Source: Opitutaceae bacterium (GTDB lineage Bacteria; Verrucomicrobiota; Verrucomicrobiia; Opitutales; Opitutaceae). From it: a stretch of 64,000 nt of DNA. Positions 30,325-41,256 of the stretch are shown in pieces (position 1 is the stretch's first letter; the number at the start of each line of letters is the position of its first letter). The notes below the pieces were generated by a model, which did no database searches, was not told where the DNA came from, and worked only from the letters and a program-made list of their open reading frames with translations. Both the position numbers and the translations under genes were made by a program. The DNA lies in the NCBI GenBank assembly GCA_019634615.1, contig JAHCAZ010000014.1, positions 34,110-98,109 of the forward strand, read 5' to 3'.

Positions 30325-31574
30325 TGAATCCCATCCGCATCGGCATCATCGGCATGGGCGGTTTTGCCGCCTGGCATCATAACGTCGTGAAGCGCCTGGA
30401 GGACAAGGGTCAGGCGCGCCTCATCTGCACCTGCGACCCGCAGGCCGCCGCCTTTGCCGCCGAGCAGCAGACCTGGCAGTTCGCCCCGCGCGGCGTGGGC
30501 GTCTTCCCCGACTACAAGTCCATGCTCGCCGCCTGCCACCGCGAGCTCGACCTGCTCGTCGTGCCCACCCCGATCAACCTGCACGCGGAGATGCATCGCG
30601 CCGGCGTCGAGCACGGCATCCCGGTCTATCTCGAGAAGCCCCCCACCCTCGACTACCTCGAGCTCGAGGAGATGATCGTACGCGACCGCCAGGCCCGGCG
30701 CTCGTCGCTCGTCGGCTTCAACTTCATCATCGAGAAGCCGCGCCTCGCGCTGAAGCAGCGCCTCCTCGCCGGCGAGTTCGGCGCCGTGCGCGGGACCACG
30801 CTCATGGCGCTCTGGCCGCGGCCGGCCGACTACTTCCGCCGCAACAACTGGGCGGGCCGCCTGATGATGGACGGCCGCGTCGTGCTCGACAGCTGCCTGG
30901 GCAACGCCCTCGCCCACTTCGTCCACAACATGCTGTTCTGGATCGGCGGGCCCGAACTCCTGAGCTGGGCGCAGATCGCGGCCGTGCGCGCCGAGCTCTA
31001 CCGGGCGCACGCCATCGAGGGCGCCGACACGTTCTTCGTCGAGGCCGACGCCACCTGCGGCGCGACCATGCGTTTCGCCGTCTCGCACGCCTGCGCGGGC
31101 CAGAGCCTGCACAGCGAGGTCGTGATCTGCGAGAAAGCCGAGCTCCGCTACAGCGTCGGCCAGCAGGCCGAGGTGCGCTGGCACGACGGCCGCCGCGAGA
31201 CCATCCCGCTCGGGCCCTTCGACGGCCTGCACGACAACCACCTTGAATACCACGCGTACCTGCGCGGCGAACTGCCCCGCCCGGCCACGACGCTCGTGGA
31301 CTCCCGCCCCTTCGTCATCCTCAACGATCTCGCCCACGTCTCGAGCGGGACCATCGCCCCGTTCCCGCCCGCGCTGCTGAGCGGCGTGCGCGACGAGAAG
31401 GAGCAGAAGGACTATTTCAGCGTCGCCGGCATGCCCCGGGCCGTCGACGCGTTCCTGCAGCACGGCACCTGGCCCGGACCCAACGGCTGGGGCCGCGCGA
31501 CCGGCGCGGTCACCACCCCCGCCGACCTGCCGCGCTTCCACGACACGATCCGGGCGATGCTCGCCGCACGCTGA
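30324..31574 (+). CDS. Gfo/Idh/MocA-family oxidoreductase
   Basis: Protein of 416 residues. It has an N-terminal Rossmann fold ([17 protein letters not shown]) and the [13 protein letters not shown] motif, in which Lys is the expected catalytic residue. A C-terminal domain contains [13 protein letters not shown] and a long extension. It is unrelated at the motif level to the oxidoreductase at 10285 beyond the family. The TGATG overlap with kdsD suggests translational coupling, so its substrate may be a nucleotide or envelope sugar. That is inference from context only. Confidence 0.82.
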   Translation: MNPIRIGIIGMGGFAAWHHNVVKRLEDKGQARLICTCDPQAAAFAAEQQTWQFAPRGVGVFPDYKSMLAACHRELDLLVVPTPINLHAEMHRAGVEHGIPVYLEKPPTLDYLELEEMIVRDRQARRSSLVGFNFIIEKPRLALKQRLLAGEFGAVRGTTLMALWPRPADYFRRNNWAGRLMMDGRVVLDSCLGNALAHFVHNMLFWIGGPELLSWAQIAAVRAELYRAHAIEGADTFFVEADATCGATMRFAVSHACAGQSLHSEVVICEKAELRYSVGQQAEVRWHDGRRETIPLGPFDGLHDNHLEYHAYLRGELPRPATTLVDSRPFVILNDLAHVSSGTIAPFPPALLSGVRDEKEQKDYFSVAGMPRAVDAFLQHGTWPGPNGWGRATGAVTTPADLPRFHDTIRAMLAAR

Positions 31575-31603
31575 GCCGCCGCGGGTCCACCCGCGTTTTC
31601 ACC

Positions 31604-33247
<1,644 letters not shown>

Positions 33248-33248
33248 C

Positions 33249-34634
33249 TCAGGTCGCGGTCCCCGCCCGCGGCTGCAGCATGGTCCGCGCGTCCAACGCG
33301 CGGTCCAGCGCGGCCGCGTCCATCAACCCCCGGGCCAGCACGACCTCGCGCAGCGAGCGACCCGCGGCATGGGCTTCCTTGGCCACGCTGGCGGCGGCCT
33401 CGTAGCCGATGTGCGGGTTGAGCGCCGTGACGAGCATCAGGGAGCGCTCCATGAGTTCGCGGCACCGCGCGACGTCCGCCTCGATTCCCGCGACGCAGCA
33501 CTCGGCAAACACCTGCGCGCCGCGGGTGAGGCAATGGATGGCTTCGTGCAGGCCGTAGGCCATGAGCGGCAGCGTCGCGTTGAGCTCCAGATGGCCCTCG
33601 CGCCCGCAGGCCGCGACCATCTGCGTCAGCGCCTGCACGTACAAGCCGACCTGCACGAGCATCTCGCTCATGACGGGATTGACCTTGCCCGGCATGATCG
33701 AAGAGCCCGGCTGCGTGGCCGGGAGGCGCAGCTCGGCCAGCCCGGCGCGCGGGCCGGAGCCGAGGAGGCGGATGTCGCTCGCGATCTTCGTGAGCGCCGC
33801 CGCAACGGCCGCCAGCTGGCCGGCAACCTCGACGCAGTCGTCGCGCGCCGCCTGGGCCTCGAAGTGGTTGCCCGCCTCGCGGAAGGCGAGCCCGGTCTCG
33901 GCGCTCAACCCGGCGCAGACCCGCGCGCCGAATTCCGGGTGGGTGTTGAGCCCCGTGCCGACGGCCGTGCCGCCGATCGCGAGCTCGTCCAGCGCCGCGA
34001 TCGCCCGGCGCACGCGTTCGCCCGCCTTCCGCACCTGCGCGGCATAGCCGGAAAACTCCTGCCCGAGGGTCAGCGGCGTCGCGTCCATGAGGTGCGTGCG
34101 GCCGATCTTGACGATAGCGGCGAATGCGGCCGCCCGCTCCTCGAGCGCGCCCGCGAGCTGCGCGAGCGCCGGGGCCAGGTCGCGGTCCAGGGCGACGGCG
34201 ACGCTGAGGTGAAGCACGGTGGGAATCACGTCGTTGGAGGATTGCCCGAGATTGACGTCGTCGTTGGCGTGGATGGCCAGCCCGGCGGGATCGAGCTGGG
34301 CGCAGCGGCGGGCGATGACCTCGTTGGCATTCATGTTGGTCGAGGTGCCCGAGCCGGTCTGGAAGACGTCGACGGGGAACTGCGCGGCGTGCTGACCGTC
34401 GGCGATCTCGCGCGCGGCGCGCCGGATGAGCCGGGCCTTGGCGGGCGGCAGCGCGCCCAGGTCTTCATTGGCCTGGGCCGCGGCCAGCTTGACGAGGCCG
34501 AGGCCGCGGATGAAGCCGTCGGGCAGGCGGTGACCGCTGATGGGGAAATTCAGGACGGCCCGCTGCGTGGAAGCGCCCCAGAGCGCGTCGTCCGGCACGG
34601 GCATGGCGCCCATGGAGTCTTTTTCGGTGCGCAT
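33249..34634 (-). CDS. fumC: class II fumarate hydratase
   Basis: Protein of 461 residues, the usual length of the oxygen-stable, cluster-free fumarase. It carries the superfamily signature GSSIMPGKVNPVMSE with the catalytic Ser in the flexible loop, plus TGSGTSTNMNANEVIA, GRTHLMDATPLTLGQEFSG and ALNPHIGYE. It catalyses the same reaction as the convergent class I enzyme but is not homologous to it. The residues in GQSSNDVIPT and HLMDATP match fumarase rather than aspartase. Confidence 0.94.
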   Translation of the reverse strand: MRTEKDSMGAMPVPDDALWGASTQRAVLNFPISGHRLPDGFIRGLGLVKLAAAQANEDLGALPPAKARLIRRAAREIADGQHAAQFPVDVFQTGSGTSTNMNANEVIARRCAQLDPAGLAIHANDDVNLGQSSNDVIPTVLHLSVAVALDRDLAPALAQLAGALEERAAAFAAIVKIGRTHLMDATPLTLGQEFSGYAAQVRKAGERVRRAIAALDELAIGGTAVGTGLNTHPEFGARVCAGLSAETGLAFREAGNHFEAQAARDDCVEVAGQLAAVAAALTKIASDIRLLGSGPRAGLAELRLPATQPGSSIMPGKVNPVMSEMLVQVGLYVQALTQMVAACGREGHLELNATLPLMAYGLHEAIHCLTRGAQVFAECCVAGIEADVARCRELMERSLMLVTALNPHIGYEAAASVAKEAHAAGRSLREVVLARGLMDAAALDRALDARTMLQPRAGTAT

Positions 34635-34666
34635 GACCTCAAGGAATGCGGTCAGGGCCGAAAAGC

Positions 34667-34690
34667 AAAAAGCCCCGCGGGAGGCGGGGC
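34667..34690 (-). terminator. intrinsic terminator of the sigma/anti-sigma operon
   Basis: Read on the minus strand, GCCCCGC and GCGGGGC (34684-34690 and 34672-34678 on the map) form a 7-bp stem with a 5-base loop. A T-tract, from the As at 34667-34671, follows. It lies 27 bases after the anti-sigma gene stop and before the fumC start, so it separates the two minus-strand units. Confidence 0.85.
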
Positions 34691-34716
34691 CGGGATCCCG
34701 GGGTCGGCGGCCCCGT

Positions 34717-35553
34717 TTACAGCTTGAAGTTGATCGCGAGGCGCTTGCCCTCGAGGTCGATGCGGCTGACGCGCTCGTAGAGCCGCTCGTCGGTGAGGTC
34801 GCGGCCGAGGCGCGGCTGGTAGCGGCGCTCGTTCGCGTCGGCGGAGGCCGAGGCGGCCACCGGGAGTGCGGTGGAGAGCACGCGGGCGCGCCGGGCGTCG
34901 CTCGGCGACTGCAGGTTCACGAGCGGATCGACGGCCGGGCTGCGACTCGCCTGCGCGCGCGACTCGAGGCCGGCAAGGCGATCGAGGAAACGCGCCAGCT
35001 CGGGCTCGCTGGCCTTAACGGCGGCGAGGTTGGCGGCGATGGAACGGGCGGAAGGCGTGTCGACCGCGACCATGACCTCGGCGCCGCCGAGCATCGGCAG
35101 GCGCTGGGACAGGCCGTCCGGGAAAGACTCGGCGCGAACAGCCACGGCGGCATCGGCCTCGGCCGACGCGGCGAGAGCGGCCGCCGCGGCTTCCGATGCG
35201 GCATCCTGGCCGGCGAGCTCGACAGCGGGACCGGGCATGGCATCGAGGCGCGCGACCGGCGCCTCCGGCACAAAGGAAGCCTCGGCCTCCGGCAGGCGAT
35301 ATTCGCGCACCGTGACCAGCGTGAGGGCCAGGATCGCGGTCGCACCGACCGGCATCTGGTAGCGGGCAAAGCGGGCGTGGATGCGGATGAGGGGAGCCCA
35401 CCACGGGCGCGGCTCGACGATCGCCGCCAGCTGCTTCACGCGCATCTCGCGCTCAAAATCCCGCCAGAACGCCGCCGGGGGACGCTCGGTGCGTTTCAAG
35501 CGCAGCAAGTCCTCTACGGTCACCTGGGGTCGAGTGCGGCGGGTTTCGTTCAT
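34717..35553 (-). CDS. probable anti-sigma factor, single-pass membrane protein
   Basis: Protein of 278 residues. The cytosolic N-terminus (residues 1-65: VTVEDLLRLKRTERPPAAFWRDFEREMR) is followed by one membrane helix at about 68-84 (MPVGATAILALTLVTV). The remainder is an Ala/Glu-rich extracytoplasmic domain. This layout, and the 4-base ATGA overlap with the ECF sigma gene, are typical for an anti-sigma factor. No ZAS-type Cys/His zinc motif is visible, so it is not a classical zinc anti-sigma, and the assignment rests on context. The frame runs open to 35634, but the ATG at 35551-35553 fits the overlap. Confidence 0.65.
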   Translation of the reverse strand: MNETRRTRPQVTVEDLLRLKRTERPPAAFWRDFEREMRVKQLAAIVEPRPWWAPLIRIHARFARYQMPVGATAILALTLVTVREYRLPEAEASFVPEAPVARLDAMPGPAVELAGQDAASEAAAAALAASAEADAAVAVRAESFPDGLSQRLPMLGGAEVMVAVDTPSARSIAANLAAVKASEPELARFLDRLAGLESRAQASRSPAVDPLVNLQSPSDARRARVLSTALPVAASASADANERRYQPRLGRDLTDERLYERVSRIDLEGKRLAINFKL

Positions 35554-36185
35554 TTGCGGATGTAGGGCTGCAACTCGGCCTGGAGCAACTGCTTCGCGTA
35601 GTGCAGACGCGAACGCACCGTGCCGACCGAGCAATTCATGACTTCGGCAATCTCCTGATGGCTAAGACCATCGATTTCGAAAAGGGTGACCACGGTGCGA
35701 TGCTTGATAGACAATTTTTGCATCGCTTCGTTCAATTTTTCCTGGAGCTCGTGAACAAAAACGTCGCGCTCGGCTCCGGTTTTATCCGTCAGAGCTTCAA
35801 TGACTTCCGCCGATTGGCGATCCTCCTCGTCGACCTTTTCGAGGCTGAAGAAGGTCCGGAGGCGGTTCTTGCGGAGGTGGGTCAGGGTCGAATTGATGCC
35901 GATCCGGTAAAGCCAGGTGAAGAAGGACGACTGGCCTTGGAACCGGTTGATGGACTGGAAGGCCTTGATGAAGGCGTCCTGGGTGAGGTCGGAGGCGTCC
36001 TCGCGGTTGGCCGTCATGTTGTAAATGACGCCGAAGAGCCGCTCCCGGTACTTGAGGATCAACTGGTCAAAAGCCGCGACATCGCCTCCCTGCACGGCCC
36101 TCACGATCCCGATGTCGGCATCGGCCTCGTGCTGCCGCTCCGGTGACGCAACGAGCGTTTTACCGAAGGCATTGGTCGCTGGCAT
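35550..36185 (-). CDS. ECF-type RNA polymerase sigma factor, RpoE-like
   Basis: Protein of 211 residues. Region 2 (FDQLILKYRERLFGVIYNMTANREDASDLTQDAFIKAFQSINRFQG, including the FTWLYRIGIN core-binding and DNA-melting part) is followed by region 4 with helix-turn-helix (SHQEIAEVMNCSVGTVRSRLHYAKQLL). It directs RNA polymerase to envelope- or stress-response promoters. The linker between the two regions is longer than usual and acidic. It is coupled by an ATGA overlap to the putative anti-sigma. It follows a polyprenyl synthase gene after 74 bases, so it may share that transcript or have its own promoter. Confidence 0.93.
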   Translation of the reverse strand: MPATNAFGKTLVASPERQHEADADIGIVRAVQGGDVAAFDQLILKYRERLFGVIYNMTANREDASDLTQDAFIKAFQSINRFQGQSSFFTWLYRIGINSTLTHLRKNRLRTFFSLEKVDEEDRQSAEVIEALTDKTGAERDVFVHELQEKLNEAMQKLSIKHRTVVTLFEIDGLSHQEIAEVMNCSVGTVRSRLHYAKQLLQAELQPYIRK

Positions 36186-36259
36186 GGCAGGGATTCATTC
36201 AATAAGCGGTCGAAGGTAGCGCAAATAGAAATTCACCCCAGACGACCGGGAATAGCGGT

Positions 36260-37294
36260 TCAGGTGCCCGATTTCGCCTGCAAGCCCGCGACCTGGCCAC
36301 GGAGGACGTCGCAAAGCCCGAGCAGCAACGGCGTGGGGGCCTCGTTCGGCCAAGGCGCGAGCGCGGTGGTCGCGGCGGCAATCTCGTCCTGCACGGCCGC
36401 GGCGACGGCCTCGAAGATCCTCCCGTCCTGCATCTGGCGCAGGCGGAGCTCCATGCGCACCGGCTGGCGACCGCAGATCTCGTCTTCCAGGGCCTGACGT
36501 TCGCCGGCCGGGAGCCGGTCCATGAGCACGTGCAGCGGCAGGGTGACCTTGCCGCTGGCCAGGTCGGTGCCGAGGGTCTTGCCGATGCGGCGCTCGTCGC
36601 CGAAATAATCGGCCAGGTCGTCGTAAATCTGATAGGCAATGCCGAGATGCCGGCCGAAGCGGGCGGCGGCGGTCACGTAGGCCTCCGGCGAGCCCGCCAG
36701 CCGGGCGCCCAGGTGGCACGAGACGCGGAAGAGCTCGGCCGTCTTGAGGTCGATGATGCGCCAGTAGTCGTCGCGCGTGATGTTGGTCGTGCCGCGCCGC
36801 ATGGTCTGGACGATCTCGCCGGCGCAGACGCGGCGCATCGCCTCGGCCACCATGAAGCAGACCTCGGTCGTGGGAAACGAGGCCGCGAGGTGCAGCGCGT
36901 GGGAAAACAGCGCGTCGCCCAGGAGCACGGCCGGCGTCGGGCCGTATTCGCGCGTGGCGGTGCGCCGGTTGCGGCGCAGGTCGGCGCCATCCATGATGTC
37001 GTCGTGCACCAGCGAGGCGAGGTGCACGAGCTCGACGACGGCCGCCACCTTGACGAGTTCGGGGGCGGGCGTGCCGCGGCCGCGCCAGCCGCTCAGGAAG
37101 ACCAGCGCCGGTCGGATGCGCTTGCCGGACGTGTCGATGCAGTAGTCCGCCATCGCCCGGATCTCCGGCTCGAAGGCCGCGAGCTGCGCGCGCAGGAAGA
37201 GGTCCAGGGCGGCCATGTGCGGCTGCAGCTGGGCAAAGACCGCCGCAAAGGCGTGCGTCGGGCCGGAAATCTCAGCGGTGCGGGCGGAACTCAT
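36260..37294 (-). CDS. ispB: polyprenyl (probably octaprenyl-type) diphosphate synthase
   Basis: Protein of 344 residues from the ATG at 37292-37294. The two Asp-rich motifs are DDIMD (in ASLVHDDIMDGADLRRNRRT) and DDLAD (in AYQIYDDLADYFGD). The GKRIRPALVFLSG start-up motif precedes them. It condenses isopentenyl diphosphate with an allylic primer for the quinone or carrier-lipid side chain. Chain length cannot be told from this reading, so the symbol is tentative. A GTG at 37306 would add four residues. It is divergent from the CPBP protease gene. Confidence 0.85.
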   Translation of the reverse strand: MSSARTAEISGPTHAFAAVFAQLQPHMAALDLFLRAQLAAFEPEIRAMADYCIDTSGKRIRPALVFLSGWRGRGTPAPELVKVAAVVELVHLASLVHDDIMDGADLRRNRRTATREYGPTPAVLLGDALFSHALHLAASFPTTEVCFMVAEAMRRVCAGEIVQTMRRGTTNITRDDYWRIIDLKTAELFRVSCHLGARLAGSPEAYVTAAARFGRHLGIAYQIYDDLADYFGDERRIGKTLGTDLASGKVTLPLHVLMDRLPAGERQALEDEICGRQPVRMELRLRQMQDGRIFEAVAAAVQDEIAAATTALAPWPNEAPTPLLLGLCDVLRGQVAGLQAKSGT

Positions 37295-37441
37295 CTGGGC
37301 GCGCACAGTAGCAATGGGGGCCGAAATGGCTAATCAATAGTCGCTTTCCGGACGGTCCGCCCCGGGGCGCGGCGGCGTGGAATCCACGTTGGACAACCCC
37401 CGATGGCGCGATGAATCTGGGCCGACCCCACCTCCCGAGCC

Positions 37442-38053
37442 ATGTCCGACCAGCCGCTCCTCCTCCTGCTCCTGATCGCCGCCGCGGCCTACGTGGCGAA
37501 GCTGTGGCGCGACGATTGCCGCGCCGCGCGTGCCGGATTGCCGAACCCGCGCGCGCTGCCCGGCGCGACTCCGGCCCCGCGGCGCGCGCTCGTCATCGCG
37601 GTGCTCGGCGCCCTGGTGCTGCTGGCGCTCGAGACCTGGGGCGAGATCCGCCTCGGGATCGCGGGCGAGCAATCCCGCATGACGATCCTGTTCGGCCTCT
37701 ACACGCTCGCGGCCGCGGTGATCGAGGAGGTGATCTTCCGCGGCTACCTCGTGATCGAGGGCCGCGGGGCGGCCGCCCGCTGGGCCGGCATGGTCGGGGC
37801 CTCGCTGGTCTTCGCCGCGATCCATCCCTTCCTCTGGGCCTGGGATGACGACGGCTTCCGCTGGACCTTCGGCCTCAAGGGCTGGTTCAGCACAGCTGCG
37901 GTCTTCGCCGGCTCGCTGTGGTTCTACGTCGTCCGCTTCGCGGCCTGGAATCCGTCGCACTCGCTCCTGCCCTGCTTCGCGGCGCACGCGGCCAAGAACC
38001 TCGGCGTGATCGCCATCAAGGCCGCGCAGGGCTTCGTGGCCGGATGGTGGTGA
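37442..38053 (+). CDS. CPBP-family intramembrane metalloprotease
   Basis: Protein of 203 residues with several membrane helices. The signature EEVIFRGYL lies at about residues 98-106, and later motifs include the His in FAAIHPFLWAW and the conserved histidine/asparagine in FAAHAAKNLG. These are the ABI/CPBP motifs that bind the catalytic zinc within the membrane. Bacterial members process or protect against peptides, and some help with immunity or prenyl-protein cleavage. Its target here is unknown. It is divergent from the polyprenyl synthase. Confidence 0.82.
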   Translation: MSDQPLLLLLLIAAAAYVAKLWRDDCRAARAGLPNPRALPGATPAPRRALVIAVLGALVLLALETWGEIRLGIAGEQSRMTILFGLYTLAAAVIEEVIFRGYLVIEGRGAAARWAGMVGASLVFAAIHPFLWAWDDDGFRWTFGLKGWFSTAAVFAGSLWFYVVRFAAWNPSHSLLPCFAAHAAKNLGVIAIKAAQGFVAGWW

Positions 38054-38122
38054 AACAAATCGGCAAATGACGTTGTCCTAGCAGTGACCGCGCCTTAGTT
38101 AACTGCCAGCATACCCTCGATC

Positions 38123-38827
38123 ATGATCCGCCGCCTTTTCCCCTGCCTTTTGACCGCGACGGTCCTGACGGCCGCCAGCTATGAAGTGAACCTGGATTAC
38201 GAGGCCCTGGCGCTGAAGAACGGCCAGGCCCTGAGGAACGTCCGGATCAAGAGCTACGACCATGGCAGCGGCAAGGTGATCATCCTGGTCGATCGCACCA
38301 TCCAGTCGCTGCAGCTCGAGCTGCTGCCCGACGAGGTGGCGGCCAAGGTCGGCGCCATGGTCCCCGAGGAGGCCAAGGCCCTCGCCCGCGAGGACCGGGC
38401 CGACCGGAAGCAGGCCCAACGCGCCCAGAGCCAGGCCACGAGGGAGCAGCAAATCCGCAGCGAGAGCCAGCGTCGCGCCGCCACGGCGGCGCGGGAGCAG
38501 AGCCGGCGCGCGAACGAGGAAGCCGCCGCCCAGGCCGCCGCCCGGGCCCGGACCAAGCAGCTCGCCCGCGAAAGGGCCCTCCACTATTTCACCTACGAGA
38601 GCCGTTCGGGCTCCACTTCGTCGATCGTCCTCCACCAGAGCATCATCCTCGGCGAACCGGAGGAAGTCCCGGGCTGGCCGGGGCGGACCCGCGTCAGCGG
38701 CAGCATCGGGCTGCAAAGCTACGACAGCCGCGGGCGGAGTTTCGACACCAGCCGGCGGGAGTTCGAGGTCACGGTGGCGAGGAACGCCAAGGGTGACGAG
38801 GAAGTCATCGATTTCACCGTCAAGTGA
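38123..38827 (+). CDS. exported coiled-coil protein of unknown function
   Basis: Protein of 234 residues. A signal peptide is at about residues 1-18 (MIRRLFPCLLTATVLTAA), followed by a short beta domain (NVRIKSYDHGSGKVIILVD). A highly charged Ala/Arg/Gln coiled coil spans about residues 75-150. The C-terminal beta domain starts near residue 155 (YFTYESRSGSTSSIVLHQ). No family is recognised. The architecture is that of a periplasmic stalk or spacer protein. It lies convergent to the secretin gene with a shared terminator between them. Confidence 0.6.
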   Translation: MIRRLFPCLLTATVLTAASYEVNLDYEALALKNGQALRNVRIKSYDHGSGKVIILVDRTIQSLQLELLPDEVAAKVGAMVPEEAKALAREDRADRKQAQRAQSQATREQQIRSESQRRAATAAREQSRRANEEAAAQAAARARTKQLARERALHYFTYESRSGSTSSIVLHQSIILGEPEEVPGWPGRTRVSGSIGLQSYDSRGRSFDTSRREFEVTVARNAKGDEEVIDFTVK

Positions 38828-38883
38828 GCGACGGCCGCGGTGACGGCCGGGGCCGGGTCGGGCGGCGCCCCGCTGGGACCAAG

Positions 38884-38911
38884 AAAAAGGCCGCGCCGAG
38901 TTGGCGCGGCC
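38884..38911 (-). terminator. intrinsic terminator of the pilM-secretin operon
   Basis: On the minus strand GGCCGCGCC and its complement (38889-38897 and 38903-38911) form a 9-bp stem around a 5-base loop. A run of Ts from the As at 38884-38888 follows. It lies 21 bases after the secretin stop. Confidence 0.85.
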
Positions 38912-38932
38912 TGGAGAGTCAGGACCCGGGGC

Positions 38933-40732
38933 TTACTTCTTTTTCTCCGCCTTGGAGGTATCCACCGGCGGGAGGAAGGCCTCGGAGTTGTCGCGGTAGC
39001 CGGGAAGCTCGTCGCGGCGCATCTGCAGCTGACGCACCCGGCGCGGGTCGAAGACCTCCTCGATCGGCGCACCGTCGGCGTTCACCGTCTTGGCGGTGAT
39101 GAAGATGATCAGGTTCCGCACGTCCTGCGAGTTCGAGTCGGAGCGGAAAAGGCGACCCAGCACCGGGATGGACCCGAGGACCGGGAGGCGCGTCTGGTCG
39201 TTGCGGTAATTGCTCTCGATCAGCCCGCCGATGCCCATGGTGTAGCCGTCCTTCAGCGAGACCTGCGTCTTCGTCTTGCGGGTCGTGACGATCGGGATGT
39301 TCGCCGTGCCGAAGCTCGTGGATTCGTTGGAACTGCTCACCTCGGGCTCGATCATCAGCTTGATGAAGCCGCGGGCGTTCACCTGCGGCGTGACCTTGAG
39401 GATGATGCCGATCGGCCGGTAATCGAAGCCGCTGACCTCATACGTGCCGCGCTCGGAGTTGTAGGTGTACTTCGGGATCGGGAACTCCTTGCCGATGTTG
39501 ATCTGGGCCTCGGAGTTGTTGAGCGTCACCACCGTCGGGTTCGAGACCAGCTTGGTGTTCTGGCTCGTCTGCAGCGCCTTCAGGATCACGCCGAACTCGT
39601 AATTCGAGAAGACCGCCGTGTTGAGCCCGCTCGTGGCCGAGTTGTTGAACAGGTTGAGGGTCGAACCGGCCACCTCGTTGGCGAGGCTGGACGCCGCCGC
39701 GGTGACATCCGAGGCCGCATTGCTGACAGTCGTCACCGCCGAGCTCGTGTAATTGTCGGTGTTGCTGGTGCTGGTCGTGGTCGGGCCGTAAGTGGTGGTC
39801 AACGGTCCCGAAGGCGGCGTCATGGACGTCGAGCTCGAGCTGCCGGAGTTCTGGGTGTTGTTGACCGTGCGGGTGGAGTTGAAGGTGTTGTTCGTGTTGT
39901 TGTCCGCGGATTGATTGCGCGAGTTGGAGGCCGAATCGTCCGAGGAATTCCGGCTGTTGCGGGACTTGTCGTAGGAATTCGCCTTGTTCTTCGAGTAATC
40001 CTGGCCGATGCCGGCCGACGCGCTCACGGTCCAGTCCAGGCCGAGATCGCGGATGTCGCCCTGGGTCACCTCGACGAATTTCGACTCGATCATCACCTGG
40101 TCGGTCGCCTTGTCGAGCGACTCGATGATCGGGCGGATGCGGTTCATCTGCGAGGGGCGCTCGGTGATGATGATCGCGTTGCTGCGGTCGTCCTTGACGA
40201 TCTTACCGCCCTTGCTGCTGTCCACGAGGGTGTTGACGGTCGGCATGATGTCGCCGGCGCGCGCGTAATTGAGGATGAAGACCTCGGTCGTGGGCGGTTC
40301 CATCGAGAGGCTCTCGATGCTGACGATCTTGATGATGTTGCCCTCGACCACGTAGGTGTAGTTCACCGGCGTGAGCACGACCTGGAAGATCTGGCGCCAG
40401 GAGACGTCGCGAAGCTTGATCGAGGTGCGGCCCTGCAGGGCCTCGGGCACCACGAGGTTCAGCTCGAAGAGGTCCGCGACATTGCGCAGGATGTTGCGGA
40501 TGTCCTCGTCGGGAAAGTCCACCGAGAGCGTGTCGGCGCCCGAGGCGTCCTTGCCCTTTGTGGCCGTGCCAGTGGCCTCCGTGCCCTCATCCTTGATGAC
40601 GAGGTCCGCCGCCGGCGCCTGCTGGGCGACAGCAGCGGCAGTCTGCTCCTCGGGGGCGGTCTGACTCCAGGCGCTGGGGGCCAGCAGAAGGGCGACCAGC
40701 AGGGCGGGCGGGGTGATGGAGTGGGTTCTCAT
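38933..40732 (-). CDS. pilQ: type IV pilus secretin, PilQ/GspD family
   Basis: Protein of 599 residues. After a signal peptide (residues 1-23) comes a STN-like segment (SVDFPDEDIRNILRNVADLFELNLVVP) and an N1-type domain (VFILNYARAGDIMPTVNTLVD). The C-terminal secretin pore begins near residue 380 and contains VSNPTVVTLNNSEAQINIGKEFP and DGYTMGIGGLIE. A low-complexity Asn/Ser/Thr insert of about 100 residues (about 245-350) interrupts it. It should form the outer-membrane pore for pili. Its ATGA overlap with the upstream gene marks the start. It is the last gene of pilM-N-O-P-Q. Confidence 0.88.
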   Translation of the reverse strand: MRTHSITPPALLVALLLAPSAWSQTAPEEQTAAAVAQQAPAADLVIKDEGTEATGTATKGKDASGADTLSVDFPDEDIRNILRNVADLFELNLVVPEALQGRTSIKLRDVSWRQIFQVVLTPVNYTYVVEGNIIKIVSIESLSMEPPTTEVFILNYARAGDIMPTVNTLVDSSKGGKIVKDDRSNAIIITERPSQMNRIRPIIESLDKATDQVMIESKFVEVTQGDIRDLGLDWTVSASAGIGQDYSKNKANSYDKSRNSRNSSDDSASNSRNQSADNNTNNTFNSTRTVNNTQNSGSSSSTSMTPPSGPLTTTYGPTTTSTSNTDNYTSSAVTTVSNAASDVTAAASSLANEVAGSTLNLFNNSATSGLNTAVFSNYEFGVILKALQTSQNTKLVSNPTVVTLNNSEAQINIGKEFPIPKYTYNSERGTYEVSGFDYRPIGIILKVTPQVNARGFIKLMIEPEVSSSNESTSFGTANIPIVTTRKTKTQVSLKDGYTMGIGGLIESNYRNDQTRLPVLGSIPVLGRLFRSDSNSQDVRNLIIFITAKTVNADGAPIEEVFDPRRVRQLQMRRDELPGYRDNSEAFLPPVDTSKAEKKK

Positions 40733-41256
40733 GATTTCTTTCCTGGTTTGATGGGCCGGGTAATTTCCTCGCGGTTCAGGCGAAGGGTAAAGGTGGTGCG
40801 GCTGATGGCCGTGATATCGAGCTGATAATCCGTGCCCTCGAAGGTGACGGTGAGGCGGTCGCCCACTTTCAGGCGGCGCGAGCCGAAGAGAAGGATCGGT
40901 TCGCCGCCGATGATGGCGGTGCCCGACGGGGAGAGTTTCTCGGCGAGCGTCGCGAGGACGTTGCGATCGCCGGCCGGGCGCAGCGGGGTGCCGGCCGCGA
41001 CCGCGGCGGCCGCGGCGGCCTGCTGGGCCTTGATCTCCTCCGGGTCGGGCTGGTCGAAACCGGCGGGATTGAAGGGGACCACGAGCGTTTCCGGCAGGGC
41101 CGCGAGGACGCGCGGCTTCAAGAGGCGATCCGCCAGATCCACCGTGGCCGCGCGCTTCGGCGGCGCCGTCAGGTCGGACTGCTGGGCGGCGACGGGCGCG
41201 GCCCCGAGGAGGGCCAGAAATGCCGCGCTGAGGAGGGTCGGAAGTGTCGTTCTCAT
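40729..41256 (-). CDS. PilP-position periplasmic protein of the pilus operon
   Basis: Protein of 175 residues with a signal peptide (about 1-24, APVAAQ). It is followed by an Ala/Pro-rich linker and a C-terminal beta domain (ATLAEKLSPSGTAIIGGEPILLFGSRRLKVGDRLTVTFEGTDYQLDI). It lies between pilO and the secretin, where PilP is found in other bacteria. The visible beta domain recalls the homology region that contacts secretins, but no lipobox is present, unlike typical PilP. Function is inferred from position. It overlaps the secretin gene by 4 bases and pilO by 4 bases. Confidence 0.6.
   Translation of the reverse strand: MRTTLPTLLSAAFLALLGAAPVAAQQSDLTAPPKRAATVDLADRLLKPRVLAALPETLVVPFNPAGFDQPDPEEIKAQQAAAAAAVAAGTPLRPAGDRNVLATLAEKLSPSGTAIIGGEPILLFGSRRLKVGDRLTVTFEGTDYQLDITAISRTTFTLRLNREEITRPIKPGKKS

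Noticed and set aside
36186..36259. ECF-type autoregulated promoter before the sigma gene
   Set aside because: A GAACC and a GTCT occur on the minus strand but the spacing (about 13) is shorter than the usual 16-17 bases.
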